Positions 8,834 through 16,939 of a stretch of DNA of 64,000 nucleotides are shown here, piece by piece. Made by a program: the position numbers and the translations under genes. Within the stretch, counting starts at the first letter, position 1. The number at the start of each line of letters is the position of its first letter. The stretch is from JAJEFO01 sp022819605 (GTDB lineage Bacteria; Pseudomonadota; Alphaproteobacteria; Rhodobacterales; Rhodobacteraceae). The stretch spans positions 3,038,001 through 3,102,000 of the forward strand of contig OZ244901.1 of the NCBI GenBank assembly GCA_965221545.1, in the 5' to 3' direction. A model generated the notes under the pieces. It was not told where the DNA came from and did not search any database. It saw only the letters and a program-made list of their open reading frames with translations.

Positions 8834-9588
8834 TCCGCAGTAAACCCCCCGTCGACCGGCAATGCCGCGCCCGTGACGTGCTTGCTGAGATCCGAAGCCA
8901 AAAACGCGACGGCATTGGCGATCTCCATCGGCCCCGGCAGCCAACGCTGCGGAATCGAAGCGCGGTTCGCCTCGCGCACCTGATCCGGCACCGCGTCGCC
9001 GCGACCCGAGACCAGCATCGGCGTGTCAACCGCGCCAGGGCAGACGACATTCACCCGGATGTTCTCGTGAGCGTGGTCAAGCGCCATGGCTCGGGTCAGG
9101 TTCACGACTGCGCCCTTGCTTGCGCAATAGGCTGCAAGGTTCTGACAGCCGACCAACCCGACAGTGGACCCCAGATTGACAATGCTGCCGCCCCCGGACC
9201 GGCGCAGCGCGGGAATTGCTGCCCGGGACATGAAGAACGTGCCTGTGACGTTGACAGAAAGCACCCTGTTCCAATCTTTGTCAGTAGTCCCCTCTACAGC
9301 GCCCCTGACGATCGCGCCTGCGGCGTTGACAAGAACGTGCAGTTCGCCAAACCGCCTTTCCGCAACACTGACTGCAGAAGCGGCGAAAGCAGGGTCCACG
9401 ACATCGCCAAGAGCGTACGTCGCGTGTCGGTCCTCCCTGGAAATCTCGTTGCAAAGCTCTTTGGCAGCGCCTTCGTTGCGACCGGCGACTACGACATTGG
9501 CCCCTGCCTCGGCCAGCACCCGAGCGGTTGCCGCACCGATTCCCGAGGTTCCACCAGTCACCAGCGCGGTTTTGCCCAAAAGGTCCAA
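8830..9588 (-). CDS. SDR-family oxidoreductase (FabG-like)
   Basis: A 252-residue classical SDR: TGGTSGIG at residues 11-18, NAAGAI near 88, Ser in NLGSTVG, and YCASKGAV with the catalytic Tyr/Lys near 155-159, ending in VDGGFTAE. The start is a TTG at 9588 preceded by CTGGAG, three bases after the stop of the FAD oxidoreductase gene, so it is clearly in the same transcript. The next SDR starts inside its stop codon. Two tandem SDRs in one catabolic operon suggest successive or stereospecific alcohol oxidations. Confidence 0.86.
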   Translation of the reverse strand: MDLLGKTALVTGGTSGIGAATARVLAEAGANVVVAGRNEGAAKELCNEISREDRHATYALGDVVDPAFAASAVSVAERRFGELHVLVNAAGAIVRGAVEGTTDKDWNRVLSVNVTGTFFMSRAAIPALRRSGGGSIVNLGSTVGLVGCQNLAAYCASKGAVVNLTRAMALDHAHENIRVNVVCPGAVDTPMLVSGRGDAVPDQVREANRASIPQRWLPGPMEIANAVAFLASDLSKHVTGAALPVDGGFTAE

Positions 9589-9591
9589 TGC

Positions 9592-10908
9592 CTACATCTC
9601 CAGCCCGGCATCGTGGCGACGCTTGGCAAAATTCAGCCTTACGCCCCAGCCAAGGAATGGCTGCGGCGGAGTCCCGGATGGTCGTCCCGCCTTCAACATG
9701 ATGTCGAGCAACGGAGTGGAGACGCCCGCGACAAGCTCTGCCAGGAGCTTTCCGTAAATCGTTCCGCGCACGATTCCGACGCCGTTGAGGCAGAATGCCC
9801 CGAACACGCCAATCTCCAGCTCTCCGAAGACCGGCTCGCCGTTGCGGGAAACGCACAAAGGGCCGCCCCAGGTGTAGTCGAATTTCAGGTCAGGCAGCAT
9901 AGGAAAGCGGTTGCGCAAGGATGCCTCGTGTCGGACGCGTGCCCATGTCCTGTCCCGCTCCACGGGATTCAGGCCGGGATTGTAGCTGTAGATGTTCCGA
10001 ATCAGGATTCGGCCATCGATCATGCGCCTGACCGAAGTGCCGAAAGGGTCGGCGGGAACTATGCCCCAGCTGTTCCGTCCGCCCAAGTGCCTGGCTTCGT
10101 CGCCCGTCAGCGGACGGGTCAAGCTGCCCCAAGTGGCAATGGGCAGCAGATCCTTTCGATAGTAGCCGAACTGCCCGGCAAACCCGTTGTTGGCCAGTAT
10201 CAGTGTGCGAACCGTGACACTGGCGTCCGGCAGAGTCAGCCGATGCGGGACCCCGAGTTCCATCGCTGTCACCGGACTGTCTTCAAACAACGTCACGTTG
10301 CCAGGGAGGGTCGTTGCTAGACCGCGAACCAGGGCGGCCGGCTGAACCAAGATGGTGCCCGGCGTGTAGAGACCGGAGATGTAAAATTCCGAACCCGTGA
10401 TCTCTTTCAACTGGCCGGCGTCAAGCCGATCATACTCCGTGCCAAGCAGATCCAGGGCCTTCGCATACGCATTCAGCTTGGAGGCACCGCGCTCCGTCGC
10501 GGCCGCATGAAATTTCCCCGCTTCGTCCCAGTCGCAGAGAATCCGATGGGATCGAACCGCCTCGCGGAGGTAATCCTGTCCAGCCCGGTTGAGGGAAAGT
10601 TGCTCCCTTTCCGCGTCAATGATTCCGGCGAAGTCCTTGGCACGAATGTTGTGCGCCTGATCGATGGCAAAGCCAGAGCAGCGTCCCGCCGCGTTGTTCC
10701 CGACGCGCCCGGCATCCAGCAGAACGATGCTGCAATCCGGCAAGAGTTCGCCCAAGCGACGTGCTACGGCCAGACCGGCGTACCCTGCCCCGACGATGGC
10801 GAAGTCGAACTGGAATTCGCCTTGGGCCGAAGCGGGTGGCGGCAATGGCGGCAGGATATTCAGCCAGCCATTGTTGTCATCCATCTTCGGAAGCTGCTTG
10901 ATCTTCAT
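9592..10908 (-). CDS. FAD-dependent amine/amino acid oxidoreductase (DAO family)
   Basis: A 438-residue DAO-fold flavoprotein. The dinucleotide site FAIVGAGYAGLAVARRL starts near residue 32 and is followed by GRCSGFAID, a flavin-contacting segment typical of PuuB/OrdL-type oxidases; the C-terminal FLGWG region closes the fold. I chose the ATG at 10908 rather than a GTG 27 bases upstream, because it sits just past the stop of the aldehyde dehydrogenase gene. Together with the PuuC-like aldehyde dehydrogenase it suggests oxidation of an amine to an aldehyde and then an acid. The substrate is unknown. Confidence 0.84.
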   Translation of the reverse strand: MKIKQLPKMDDNNGWLNILPPLPPPASAQGEFQFDFAIVGAGYAGLAVARRLGELLPDCSIVLLDAGRVGNNAAGRCSGFAIDQAHNIRAKDFAGIIDAEREQLSLNRAGQDYLREAVRSHRILCDWDEAGKFHAAATERGASKLNAYAKALDLLGTEYDRLDAGQLKEITGSEFYISGLYTPGTILVQPAALVRGLATTLPGNVTLFEDSPVTAMELGVPHRLTLPDASVTVRTLILANNGFAGQFGYYRKDLLPIATWGSLTRPLTGDEARHLGGRNSWGIVPADPFGTSVRRMIDGRILIRNIYSYNPGLNPVERDRTWARVRHEASLRNRFPMLPDLKFDYTWGGPLCVSRNGEPVFGELEIGVFGAFCLNGVGIVRGTIYGKLLAELVAGVSTPLLDIMLKAGRPSGTPPQPFLGWGVRLNFAKRRHDAGLEM

Positions 10909-10916
10909 CGTTGGAC

Positions 10917-12386
10917 TCAGCCGAGATCCATCCACACGGTCTTCAATTCGCAGTACTGGTCGTGGGCGGCGAGCGACTTGTCGCGCCCGCCGAAACCGGA
11001 CAGCTTGTAGCCTCCGAAGGGCGTACCCTGATCGCCCTCGCCATAGCAGTTGACCGATACGGTTCCGGCCCGCACCTGCCGCGCCGCGTTATGCGCGGTC
11101 TTGTTCGACCGGGCGAAGATCGATGCCGCCAGTCCGTAGTCGGTGTCATTGGCCATCGCGATGGCCTCCTCCGGCATCCGGAAGGTCATGACGGCAAGCA
11201 CCGGGCCAAACACCTCTTCGCGCGCGAGCCGCATTTCAGGCGTGACGTCGTCAAAAATTGTCGGCTCTACAAAGTAGCCGCCGGTGTCCGCAAGCACGCG
11301 CCTGCCGCCATGGATCAGCTTGGCCCCGTCCTTCTTGGCCTGTTCGATATGGCCCAGGACCTTTTCCATGTGTTCCTGCTCAATAAGAGGGCCAATGCGG
11401 CACGCAGCTTTCAGCGGATCGTCGACCACCCAGCCCTGCGCACGCTCGACGATCAGGCCGATCAGTTCGCCGTGCAGACTCTCATGTACCAGCAGGCGGC
11501 TGTTCGACGAGCAGTTCTCTCCCATGTTCCAGAAGGCGGAGTTGGCGGCATGGTCCGCGACGAGGTCGAGATCCTCGACATCCGGCATGACGATCATCGG
11601 GTTCTTGCCGCCGCATTCAAGCAGGACCCGCTTCAGGTTCGAGTCCGCCGCGTAATGCAGGAACTGCCGCCCGGTTTCCGTTGAACCCGTGAACCCGACG
11701 CAATCGACCTGCATGTGCTCGCCAAGTGCCTTGCCCACGACCTCGCCGAACCCGGGCACTACGTTGATCACGCCGTCTGGAATGCCCGCTTCGGTCGCGA
11801 TTTCGGCCAGGCGGATCGTCGACATGGATGTCTGCTCGGCCGGCTTCAGCACCATCGTGTTGCCTTCGGCAAGCGCAGGGCCAAGTTTCCAGGCCGCCAT
11901 CATGACGGGAAAGTTCCATGGCAGGACCGCCGCCACGACGCCGATGGGCTCGCGCACCACCATGGACAGGATGCCGGGATCGGACGGCGTGACCTTGTCG
12001 CAGATCTTGTCGACCGCCTCGGCATGCCAGCGAATCGTGGCGACCGTCTCAGGCAGGTCGATGCCCAGCGCATCGGTGATCGGCTTGCCCCCTTCCAGGG
12101 CCTCGAGTTCGGCAAGTTCTTCGGCATGCGCCTCGATTACCGTGGCGAAGCGTTGCAATGTCCCCTTGCGTTCAGCTGGCGACATCCGTGGCCAAGGCCC
12201 TTCATCAAATGCCTGGCGCGCCGCGGCCACCGCCTTGTCAACATCGGCAGCCGTGCATTCGGAGATCTCTGCCAGGACCTTGCCGGTCGAAGGATTGACG
12301 GTTTCGAACGTCTTGCGCCCCGTCGCATCAACGGACCGTCCGCCGATCACGGCCTTTGTAGGGTAGGATTTCTTGTTTCCGGCCAT
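10917..12386 (-). CDS. NAD(P)-dependent aldehyde dehydrogenase (PuuC-like)
   Basis: A 489-residue aldehyde dehydrogenase of normal length. PWNFP is at residues 156-160, FTGSTETG at 232-239, the general base Glu257 in LLECGGKNP and the catalytic Cys292 in GENCSSNSR. The C-terminal GTPFGGYKLSGFGGRDKS resembles gamma-glutamyl-aminobutyraldehyde and aminoaldehyde dehydrogenases. The ATG at 12386 lies 12 bp from the stop of the DapA-like gene. It likely oxidises the aldehyde released by the neighbouring lyase or amine oxidase. Confidence 0.9.
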   Translation of the reverse strand: MAGNKKSYPTKAVIGGRSVDATGRKTFETVNPSTGKVLAEISECTAADVDKAVAAARQAFDEGPWPRMSPAERKGTLQRFATVIEAHAEELAELEALEGGKPITDALGIDLPETVATIRWHAEAVDKICDKVTPSDPGILSMVVREPIGVVAAVLPWNFPVMMAAWKLGPALAEGNTMVLKPAEQTSMSTIRLAEIATEAGIPDGVINVVPGFGEVVGKALGEHMQVDCVGFTGSTETGRQFLHYAADSNLKRVLLECGGKNPMIVMPDVEDLDLVADHAANSAFWNMGENCSSNSRLLVHESLHGELIGLIVERAQGWVVDDPLKAACRIGPLIEQEHMEKVLGHIEQAKKDGAKLIHGGRRVLADTGGYFVEPTIFDDVTPEMRLAREEVFGPVLAVMTFRMPEEAIAMANDTDYGLAASIFARSNKTAHNAARQVRAGTVSVNCYGEGDQGTPFGGYKLSGFGGRDKSLAAHDQYCELKTVWMDLG

Positions 12387-12398
12387 TTTTGGGAAGCC

Positions 12399-13361
12399 TC
12401 AATTGTTGCGATAGGACTGGACGAGCCAGTCACGTTCTTCCTGCCAGTCACGCCAGACCAGCCGATCGACCTTGGTGCGGTTCACGGGCAGCTTGCTGAG
12501 CGCCAGCTTGATGTCGTGGCGGGCGGCACCCGGCACCGGAGGCAAGGGCTTGCGTGCTCCGCCCATGTCCCGGCCGGTCAGGCGCGTGGCCGCCTTGACG
12601 CCCGTCAGGTAATCCACGTCATGCACGTTGCCCGAGAGCCAGAGACAGATGGCCTTCATGGTGTCCCATAACGCGAGAGCTTCAGCATACTTGCCCGCCG
12701 CAACCAGATCGTAGAGCTGCGAACATTCGTGTGGCATGAAGTTCGCAGCGCCCCATATCATGCCGACGCACCCAGACATCAGGCTGTGGACCGCGTAGGG
12801 ATCGGATCCGTTCAGCACTTTGCCGCCGATGCCAATCAGCTTTTGAAGCGCCACAAAGTCTCCCGAACTGTCCTTGATGTAGTCGAGGTTCTCGACTGCA
12901 AGCACCTTCCGATAAAGCTCTTCCGTCATCGGGGCAGCCTGCGCAGGGACATTGTACATCACGATCGGGATGCTCACCGCCTTGGCGATCGCGGTGTAAT
13001 GATACAGGACTCCGCGCTCGTTTGGGGGCTCCAGAAAGGGGGGCAGGACCATCAACGCGTCGGCGCCCGCATCCTGCGCGAACCGGGCGCTTTCGATGCA
13101 GTCCTGCGTGCTCATCGCCGTTGTCTGTGCAATCGTCGGAACCCTCCCGTTCACGTGCCTGCAACCTTCCTCGATCAACCAGCGCCGTTCGTCGTCCGAC
13201 AGGTATGCGTATTCGCCCGTGCCAGAGCCAAGCACGAGCCCGTGCAGTCCCGCTTCGATCATGTCATCGACATGCGCCCGGTAGCGACCAGGATCTATCG
13301 CGCCGCCCGAGTCATCCATCGGCGTGCACATTGCCGCAAAAATGCCTTTCAGCTTGGTCAT
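12399..13361 (-). CDS. Dihydrodipicolinate synthase family protein (Schiff-base lyase)
   Basis: A 320-residue DapA/NAL-superfamily TIM barrel. The Schiff-base Lys163 is in YIKDSSGD and Tyr136 in VMYNVP; the usual GTTGE appears as GSGTGE at residues 45-50. The frame stays open upstream, but the ATG at 13361 (MTKLKGIFAAMCTP) matches the family start. It is the first gene of the six-gene operon, so it is probably a catabolic aldolase or dehydratase acting on a keto acid, not the lysine-biosynthetic enzyme. Its promoter lies in the 173-bp gap shared with the divergent LysR gene. Confidence 0.87.
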   Translation of the reverse strand: MTKLKGIFAAMCTPMDDSGGAIDPGRYRAHVDDMIEAGLHGLVLGSGTGEYAYLSDDERRWLIEEGCRHVNGRVPTIAQTTAMSTQDCIESARFAQDAGADALMVLPPFLEPPNERGVLYHYTAIAKAVSIPIVMYNVPAQAAPMTEELYRKVLAVENLDYIKDSSGDFVALQKLIGIGGKVLNGSDPYAVHSLMSGCVGMIWGAANFMPHECSQLYDLVAAGKYAEALALWDTMKAICLWLSGNVHDVDYLTGVKAATRLTGRDMGGARKPLPPVPGAARHDIKLALSKLPVNRTKVDRLVWRDWQEERDWLVQSYRNN

Positions 13362-13534
13362 GTCCTGCCCGTCCCGGGTCTCGAATTGCCCCGGAACACT
13401 ATACGTGCCACGCCAAAACTCAAATCGAGAAGTCTTCCCCCTCTTCAATACCTCAGGTTATCCTGGAAGCCCCAGTCTGAGAGCCTTGCCGTGGAAGGTC
13501 GTGACAGGCTGCCCAGTCAAACCGAGGTGAAATC
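13362..13534. promoter_or_regulatory. Divergent promoter region of the LysR gene and the six-gene operon
   Basis: This is the 173-bp gap between the DapA-like gene (leftward) and the lysR gene (rightward), the usual position for LysR-type operator sites. I see no single unambiguous T-N11-A palindrome, so only the arrangement supports it. GAGGTGA at 13524-13530 is the lysR ribosome site. Confidence 0.45.
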
Positions 13535-14485
13535 ATGCAGAACCACTTACAAAAACTTCCGCCGATGTCGGCCCTTCGCCCGTTCGAGGCCGCCGCCCGA
13601 CACGAGAACTTCTCGGTCGCGGCAGACGAGATCAGCGTCACGCAAGCCGCTGTTTCCAAGCAGATCCGGCACCTCGAGAAGTACCTGGGAGTCCCGCTCT
13701 TCTTGAGAAACGGCAGGAACATCGAGCTGACTGCAGCGGGACGAGACCTGCATCACGCCATTGCCAACGGACTCATCCAGATCGCCAGAAGCTGCGAGCA
13801 ACTGCAGCGTGGGAAGAGAAGCGACCAGGTCGCGATCACCATGCGTTCGCCCTTCGCAAGCCAGTTTCTCGCTCCGCGCCTGAAGAAACTGTTCGCGGAG
13901 TTTCCGGCACTGAATTTTCGGCTCTACACCACCGACGGCAATCCAGCCGTTCTGCTGGACACGGTCGACTTCGCTATCGTCCTTGGACATGAACCGCAGC
14001 CGGAAATTGTCGCCGACCACCTCGTGACGGAGGAGATACTGCCCGTATGCAGCCCCAGCTATCTGGACGTCTGCGGGAAAATCACGACGGCATCGGATCT
14101 TCTGGACTGCGACCTGCTGCATCTCAATGCGGAACATTGGCGCGACCTGACCTGGGAAATGGCGGACTGGCCCGTCTTCCTGAATCATCTCGGAATTGCT
14201 GCAAACGAGGATCTTGGCGGTCACAGCTTCAACAATTTCGAGATGCTCGTGCGGGCAGCGGTTCAAGGTCTCGGAATTGGAATAGGGTGGGTACACCTCG
14301 TGGAGGAGGAGTTGAGCGCCGGCAGCCTCGTCGCACCGCTTGATGCGAGCTACTCCATCGGTCGGCAACATTACCTGCTGTGTCGCCGGTCCCAGGCGCA
14401 ACGCCGCATCTTCAAGGAACTCAGGTCATGGTTTCGCGACGAAACGGCTCCATTCCGAACTCGACGAGGGATTGCCGCCTCTTGA
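13535..14485 (+). CDS. LysR-family transcriptional regulator (GcvA-like)
   Basis: A 316-residue LysR-type regulator. The N-terminal winged helix contains the helix-turn-helix FSVAADEISVTQAAVSKQIR near residues 29-48 and the LFLRNGRNIELTAAGRDL wing, a pattern typical of the GcvA subgroup. The effector domain begins around residue 95. It is divergent from the DapA-ALDH-DAO-SDR-SDR-MttB operon and is therefore its likely regulator, with a pathway intermediate as inducer. The stop codon is embedded in a small GC-rich inverted repeat (CCGCCT/AGGCGG) with no T-tract. Confidence 0.88.
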   Translation: MQNHLQKLPPMSALRPFEAAARHENFSVAADEISVTQAAVSKQIRHLEKYLGVPLFLRNGRNIELTAAGRDLHHAIANGLIQIARSCEQLQRGKRSDQVAITMRSPFASQFLAPRLKKLFAEFPALNFRLYTTDGNPAVLLDTVDFAIVLGHEPQPEIVADHLVTEEILPVCSPSYLDVCGKITTASDLLDCDLLHLNAEHWRDLTWEMADWPVFLNHLGIAANEDLGGHSFNNFEMLVRAAVQGLGIGIGWVHLVEEELSAGSLVAPLDASYSIGRQHYLLCRRSQAQRRIFKELRSWFRDETAPFRTRRGIAAS

Positions 14486-14729
14486 GGCGGAAGGTCGAAA
14501 AGAGCGGGCGCCCGCCCGCCGTGCCCCTGAACTTCCAGAGCATGCGGTCCGGCCCGGGATCTGCGAAAATTGCACAATGACACGCCGTCAGAAAAATGTT
14601 TAGCGTCTTTTCAACAGGTTATGCAAATAATGTTAAAATCAGTCACATCCCGGCTTGAACTTCGCGCGGCAGTCACGATATCGGTGATGTGAAAAGTATT
14701 CACATCTACAAACCCAAGGAGCACAAGGG

Positions 14730-15152
14730 ATGACAAACGCGACACTCAATGCCACCACTTCCGGCTTCACGAGCTGGTTTGGCCGTTTCGAGCGGTGGAT
14801 GGACGAGCGTGGCAAAGGAGCCTGGATTGCAGCGATGATCCTCGGCTTCATCTTCTTCTGGCCAATCGGCCTGGCACTCTTGGCCTACATGATCTGGAGC
14901 AAGGGCATGTTCGACAAAAAGCGCAAGAAATGCGGCAACATTCGCGCCGCCATGAAGTCCAGCGGCAACGTGGCCTTCGACGCATACAAGGCGGACACAC
15001 TCCGACGCCTTGAAGAGGAACAGGACTCGTTCGAGACCTTCCTGCAGCGCCTGCGCGACGCGAAGGACAAGGCGGAGTTCGACCAGTTCATGGCCGAGCG
15101 CGCCAGAAAGGCTCGTGACGCCGACATCGACCCCGACGCTGTCAGGGCGTGA
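14730..15152 (+). CDS. DUF2852 domain membrane protein
   Basis: A 140-residue protein with one strong transmembrane segment (GAWIAAMILGFIFFWPIGLA, about residues 30-50) and a charged, helical C-terminus rich in Glu and Arg. This matches the DUF2852 family of alphaproteobacteria, whose function is unknown. The start has AAGGAG upstream. Just before the gene lies a short AT-rich stretch with the inverted repeat GTGAA-N5-TTCAC, possibly an operator. It is followed by RDD and arginyltransferase genes, an order that I associate with Rhodobacteraceae. Confidence 0.85.
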   Translation: MTNATLNATTSGFTSWFGRFERWMDERGKGAWIAAMILGFIFFWPIGLALLAYMIWSKGMFDKKRKKCGNIRAAMKSSGNVAFDAYKADTLRRLEEEQDSFETFLQRLRDAKDKAEFDQFMAERARKARDADIDPDAVRA

Positions 15153-15234
15153 ACTCGGAAACCGACTCCCTAGAGTGGCGGCCCTTCTGATGCAGAACGG
15201 GCCGCCCGCGATTCCAAGACGGAGGAACTCCGAC

Positions 15235-15696
15235 ATGACGTCCTTGGAGCACTCGATCGACCAGTCAGGAGTTGAGCACGAATACGACCCATATCAAAAC
15301 GTGCCCTTGAAGCGGTTCCTCGCCTGGTGCCTGGATGTTGTCCTGATCTCGTTGGCCACCGCTGCGATTGTGGCTTTCACCCTGTTGACAGCGCTGCTTT
15401 TCCTGCCGGCCGTCTATGCGTGCATCAGCTTTCTCTACCGCTGGGCGACGCTCGCGTCAGCCTCGGCGACGCCCGGAATGATCCTCGTGGGAATCGAGAT
15501 TCGGGGCCTGGACGGCACAAGGCTTGATGGGACAACCGCTCTGCTGCACACTGCCGGCTACTTCGCCTCGGTGCTGACCTTTCCGCTGCAGATGATCTCC
15601 ATAGGGATGATGCTTCTCACTGCCCGGCGGCAAGGCCTGACCGACGTGGTTCTCCGCACGGTTGCCGTCAATCGTCGCAAGCCCGGAACGACCTGA
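15235..15696 (+). CDS. RDD family integral membrane protein
   Basis: A 153-residue RDD-domain protein. After a short acidic N-terminus it has FLAWCLDVVLI at residues 27-37, where the usual Arg-Asp-Asp signature is reduced to a single Asp, and three hydrophobic segments near 30-65, 70-85 and 105-130, with GMILVGIEIRGLDG between them. The ATG at 15235 has GGAGG nine bases upstream and is preferred over earlier in-frame starts. The role of such small RDD proteins is not established; transport or envelope functions have been proposed. Confidence 0.85.
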   Translation: MTSLEHSIDQSGVEHEYDPYQNVPLKRFLAWCLDVVLISLATAAIVAFTLLTALLFLPAVYACISFLYRWATLASASATPGMILVGIEIRGLDGTRLDGTTALLHTAGYFASVLTFPLQMISIGMMLLTARRQGLTDVVLRTVAVNRRKPGTT

Positions 15697-15763
15697 CCTG
15701 TTTTGGATTGGCGACGCGTCTTCCGCTTGCTAGTCTCGTGCCGAGCAAGACAAGCGGGAGGCC

Positions 15764-16687
15764 ATGAGGCATACTCTTCCCATCGCGCCGCAGTTCTACG
15801 TCACTGCACCCCAGACCTGCCCTTACCTTGAGGGCAGGATGGAGCGAAAGCTGTTCACGTCACTTCAAGGCAACTATGCTGAACAGCTGAACAATTCGCT
15901 TTCGAAGCAGGGATTCCGACGATCCCAGAACGTGCTTTACCGGCCGTCCTGCGCGGAGTGTTCGGCATGCTTCTCCGCCCGCATTCGGGTAAGTGACTTC
16001 GTTCCGTCTCGCAGCCAGAACAGGACGCTACGGAGAAACGCGTCGCTCGTCCGAGAAGCTATGTCGCCTTGGGCGACAGAGGAACAATACGCCCTGTTCC
16101 GTGCCTATCTTGACAGCCGGCACGCGGATGGCGGCATGGCTGACATGGACATTTTCGAGTTCGCGGCAATGATCGAGGAAACGCCGGTTCGCTCGCGAGT
16201 GGTCGAATATACTTCCAGGGACGGAGGCGACGTCACGCTCCGCGCCGTATGCCTGACCGACGTGCTGGATGACGGGCTAAGCATGGTCTACAGCTTCTAT
16301 GACCCGGAAATGGCGGAACGCAGTCTCGGAACCTACGTGATACTCGACCATATCCGGATCGCACGGGATGCCGGACTCCCCTACATCTATCTCGGCTACT
16401 GGGTGCCGGGCTCCGCCAAGATGGCGTACAAGGCCAGCTTTGCGGCCGTCGAGATATACTCCGACGGAGAGTGGAAAGACCTTGGCAATCCGAAGCAATA
16501 CTCGGCGGACCTTGATTCCTCGGCTTCCGAACCGGTCGCGGAGCAAGTGGCACGCATCAGTCTTCCGGACACTCGTCCAGTTCGTCCCGAAACGCCGCAT
16601 GGACAAAAGCCTGGTGCACGACCGCCGAACAGCCGCAGGGCCTCTCGGCCAGGGAACGGCAGCGGAGGCCGGCAAAGAAATTTGTAG
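15764..16687 (+). CDS. bpt: Arginyl/leucyl-tRNA--protein transferase
   Basis: A 307-residue N-end-rule transferase of the Ate/Bpt family, which adds Leu (Bpt) or Arg to N-terminal acidic residues of proteins destined for ClpAP. The N-terminal domain has CPYLEGRMERKLFT and CAECSACFSARI with the paired cysteines; the C-terminal domain has YSFYDPE, LGTYVILDHI and YLGYWVPGSAKMAYKASF. The ATG at 15764 is preceded by GGGAGG. The last 40 residues are a poorly conserved Pro/Arg-rich tail. It lies upstream of the ilv operon but ends well before its promoter. Confidence 0.92.
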   Translation: MRHTLPIAPQFYVTAPQTCPYLEGRMERKLFTSLQGNYAEQLNNSLSKQGFRRSQNVLYRPSCAECSACFSARIRVSDFVPSRSQNRTLRRNASLVREAMSPWATEEQYALFRAYLDSRHADGGMADMDIFEFAAMIEETPVRSRVVEYTSRDGGDVTLRAVCLTDVLDDGLSMVYSFYDPEMAERSLGTYVILDHIRIARDAGLPYIYLGYWVPGSAKMAYKASFAAVEIYSDGEWKDLGNPKQYSADLDSSASEPVAEQVARISLPDTRPVRPETPHGQKPGARPPNSRRASRPGNGSGGRQRNL

Positions 16688-16757
16688 GACGACACGACAT
16701 TTCGTGAAGGATGTTTCGCAAACAGCGCGCGAGACGCAAGAAATGCAAATTATCCGG

Positions 16758-16785
16758 TTGACGCCGAATTCGACGCTGCTAGTGT
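16758..16785 (+). promoter_or_regulatory. Putative sigma-70-type promoter of the ilvBN leader
   Basis: TTGACG at 16758-16763 and TAGTGT at 16780-16785 are separated by 16 bp. Transcription starting near 16792 would place the leader peptide's GGAG (16800-16803) and ATG (16811) at the very 5' end of the transcript, as attenuation requires. Confidence 0.5.
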
Positions 16786-16810
16786 CTCTGGCCTGAAATG
16801 GAGTCCGACG

Positions 16811-16861
16811 ATGGGAACGAAGGCTGTAGTACTTGTGGGAACATGGCGCATGGACCGGTAA
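16811..16861 (+). CDS. ilv leader peptide (16 residues, Val-Val-Leu-Val)
   Basis: A 16-codon frame reads MGTKAVVLVGTWRMDR and ends in TAA. GGAG at 16800-16803 is seven bases before the ATG. Codons 6-9 are GTA GTA CTT GTG, a cluster of branched-chain amino acid codons just where the ribosome must stall to expose the antiterminator arm at 16845-16853. It is too short for ordinary gene finding, and is supported by the promoter, the terminator and acetolactate synthase directly downstream. Confidence 0.8.
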   Translation: MGTKAVVLVGTWRMDR

Positions 16862-16912
16862 CGGAATCCCTGAACGGACACCCATGCGCCCCCGAAGCCG
16901 GGGGCCTTTTTT
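16845..16912 (+). terminator. Transcription attenuator of ilvBN (antiterminator and terminator)
   Basis: The terminator stem GCCCCCG (16888-16894) pairs with CGGGGGC (16899-16905) over an AAGC loop and is followed by CTTTTTT. The competing antiterminator arm GGCGCATGG (16845-16853), inside the end of the leader peptide frame, is perfectly complementary over 9 bases to CCATGCGCC (16882-16890), which overlaps the first three bases of the terminator stem. Ribosome stalling at the Val/Leu codons would leave this arm free and allow read-through; translation to the stop at 16861 would cover it and cause termination. Confidence 0.85.
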
Positions 16913-16939
16913 ATGCGCGGAACACAGAGGGCGGGCGCG

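Noticed and set aside
8878..10320. 480-codon plus-strand frame across the SDR and FAD oxidoreductase genes
   Set aside because: It lies antisense to three genes with intact motifs and shows none of its own.
14470..14500. Small GC inverted repeat at the lysR stop as a terminator
   Set aside because: CCGCCT/AGGCGG overlaps the stop codon and no T-tract follows.
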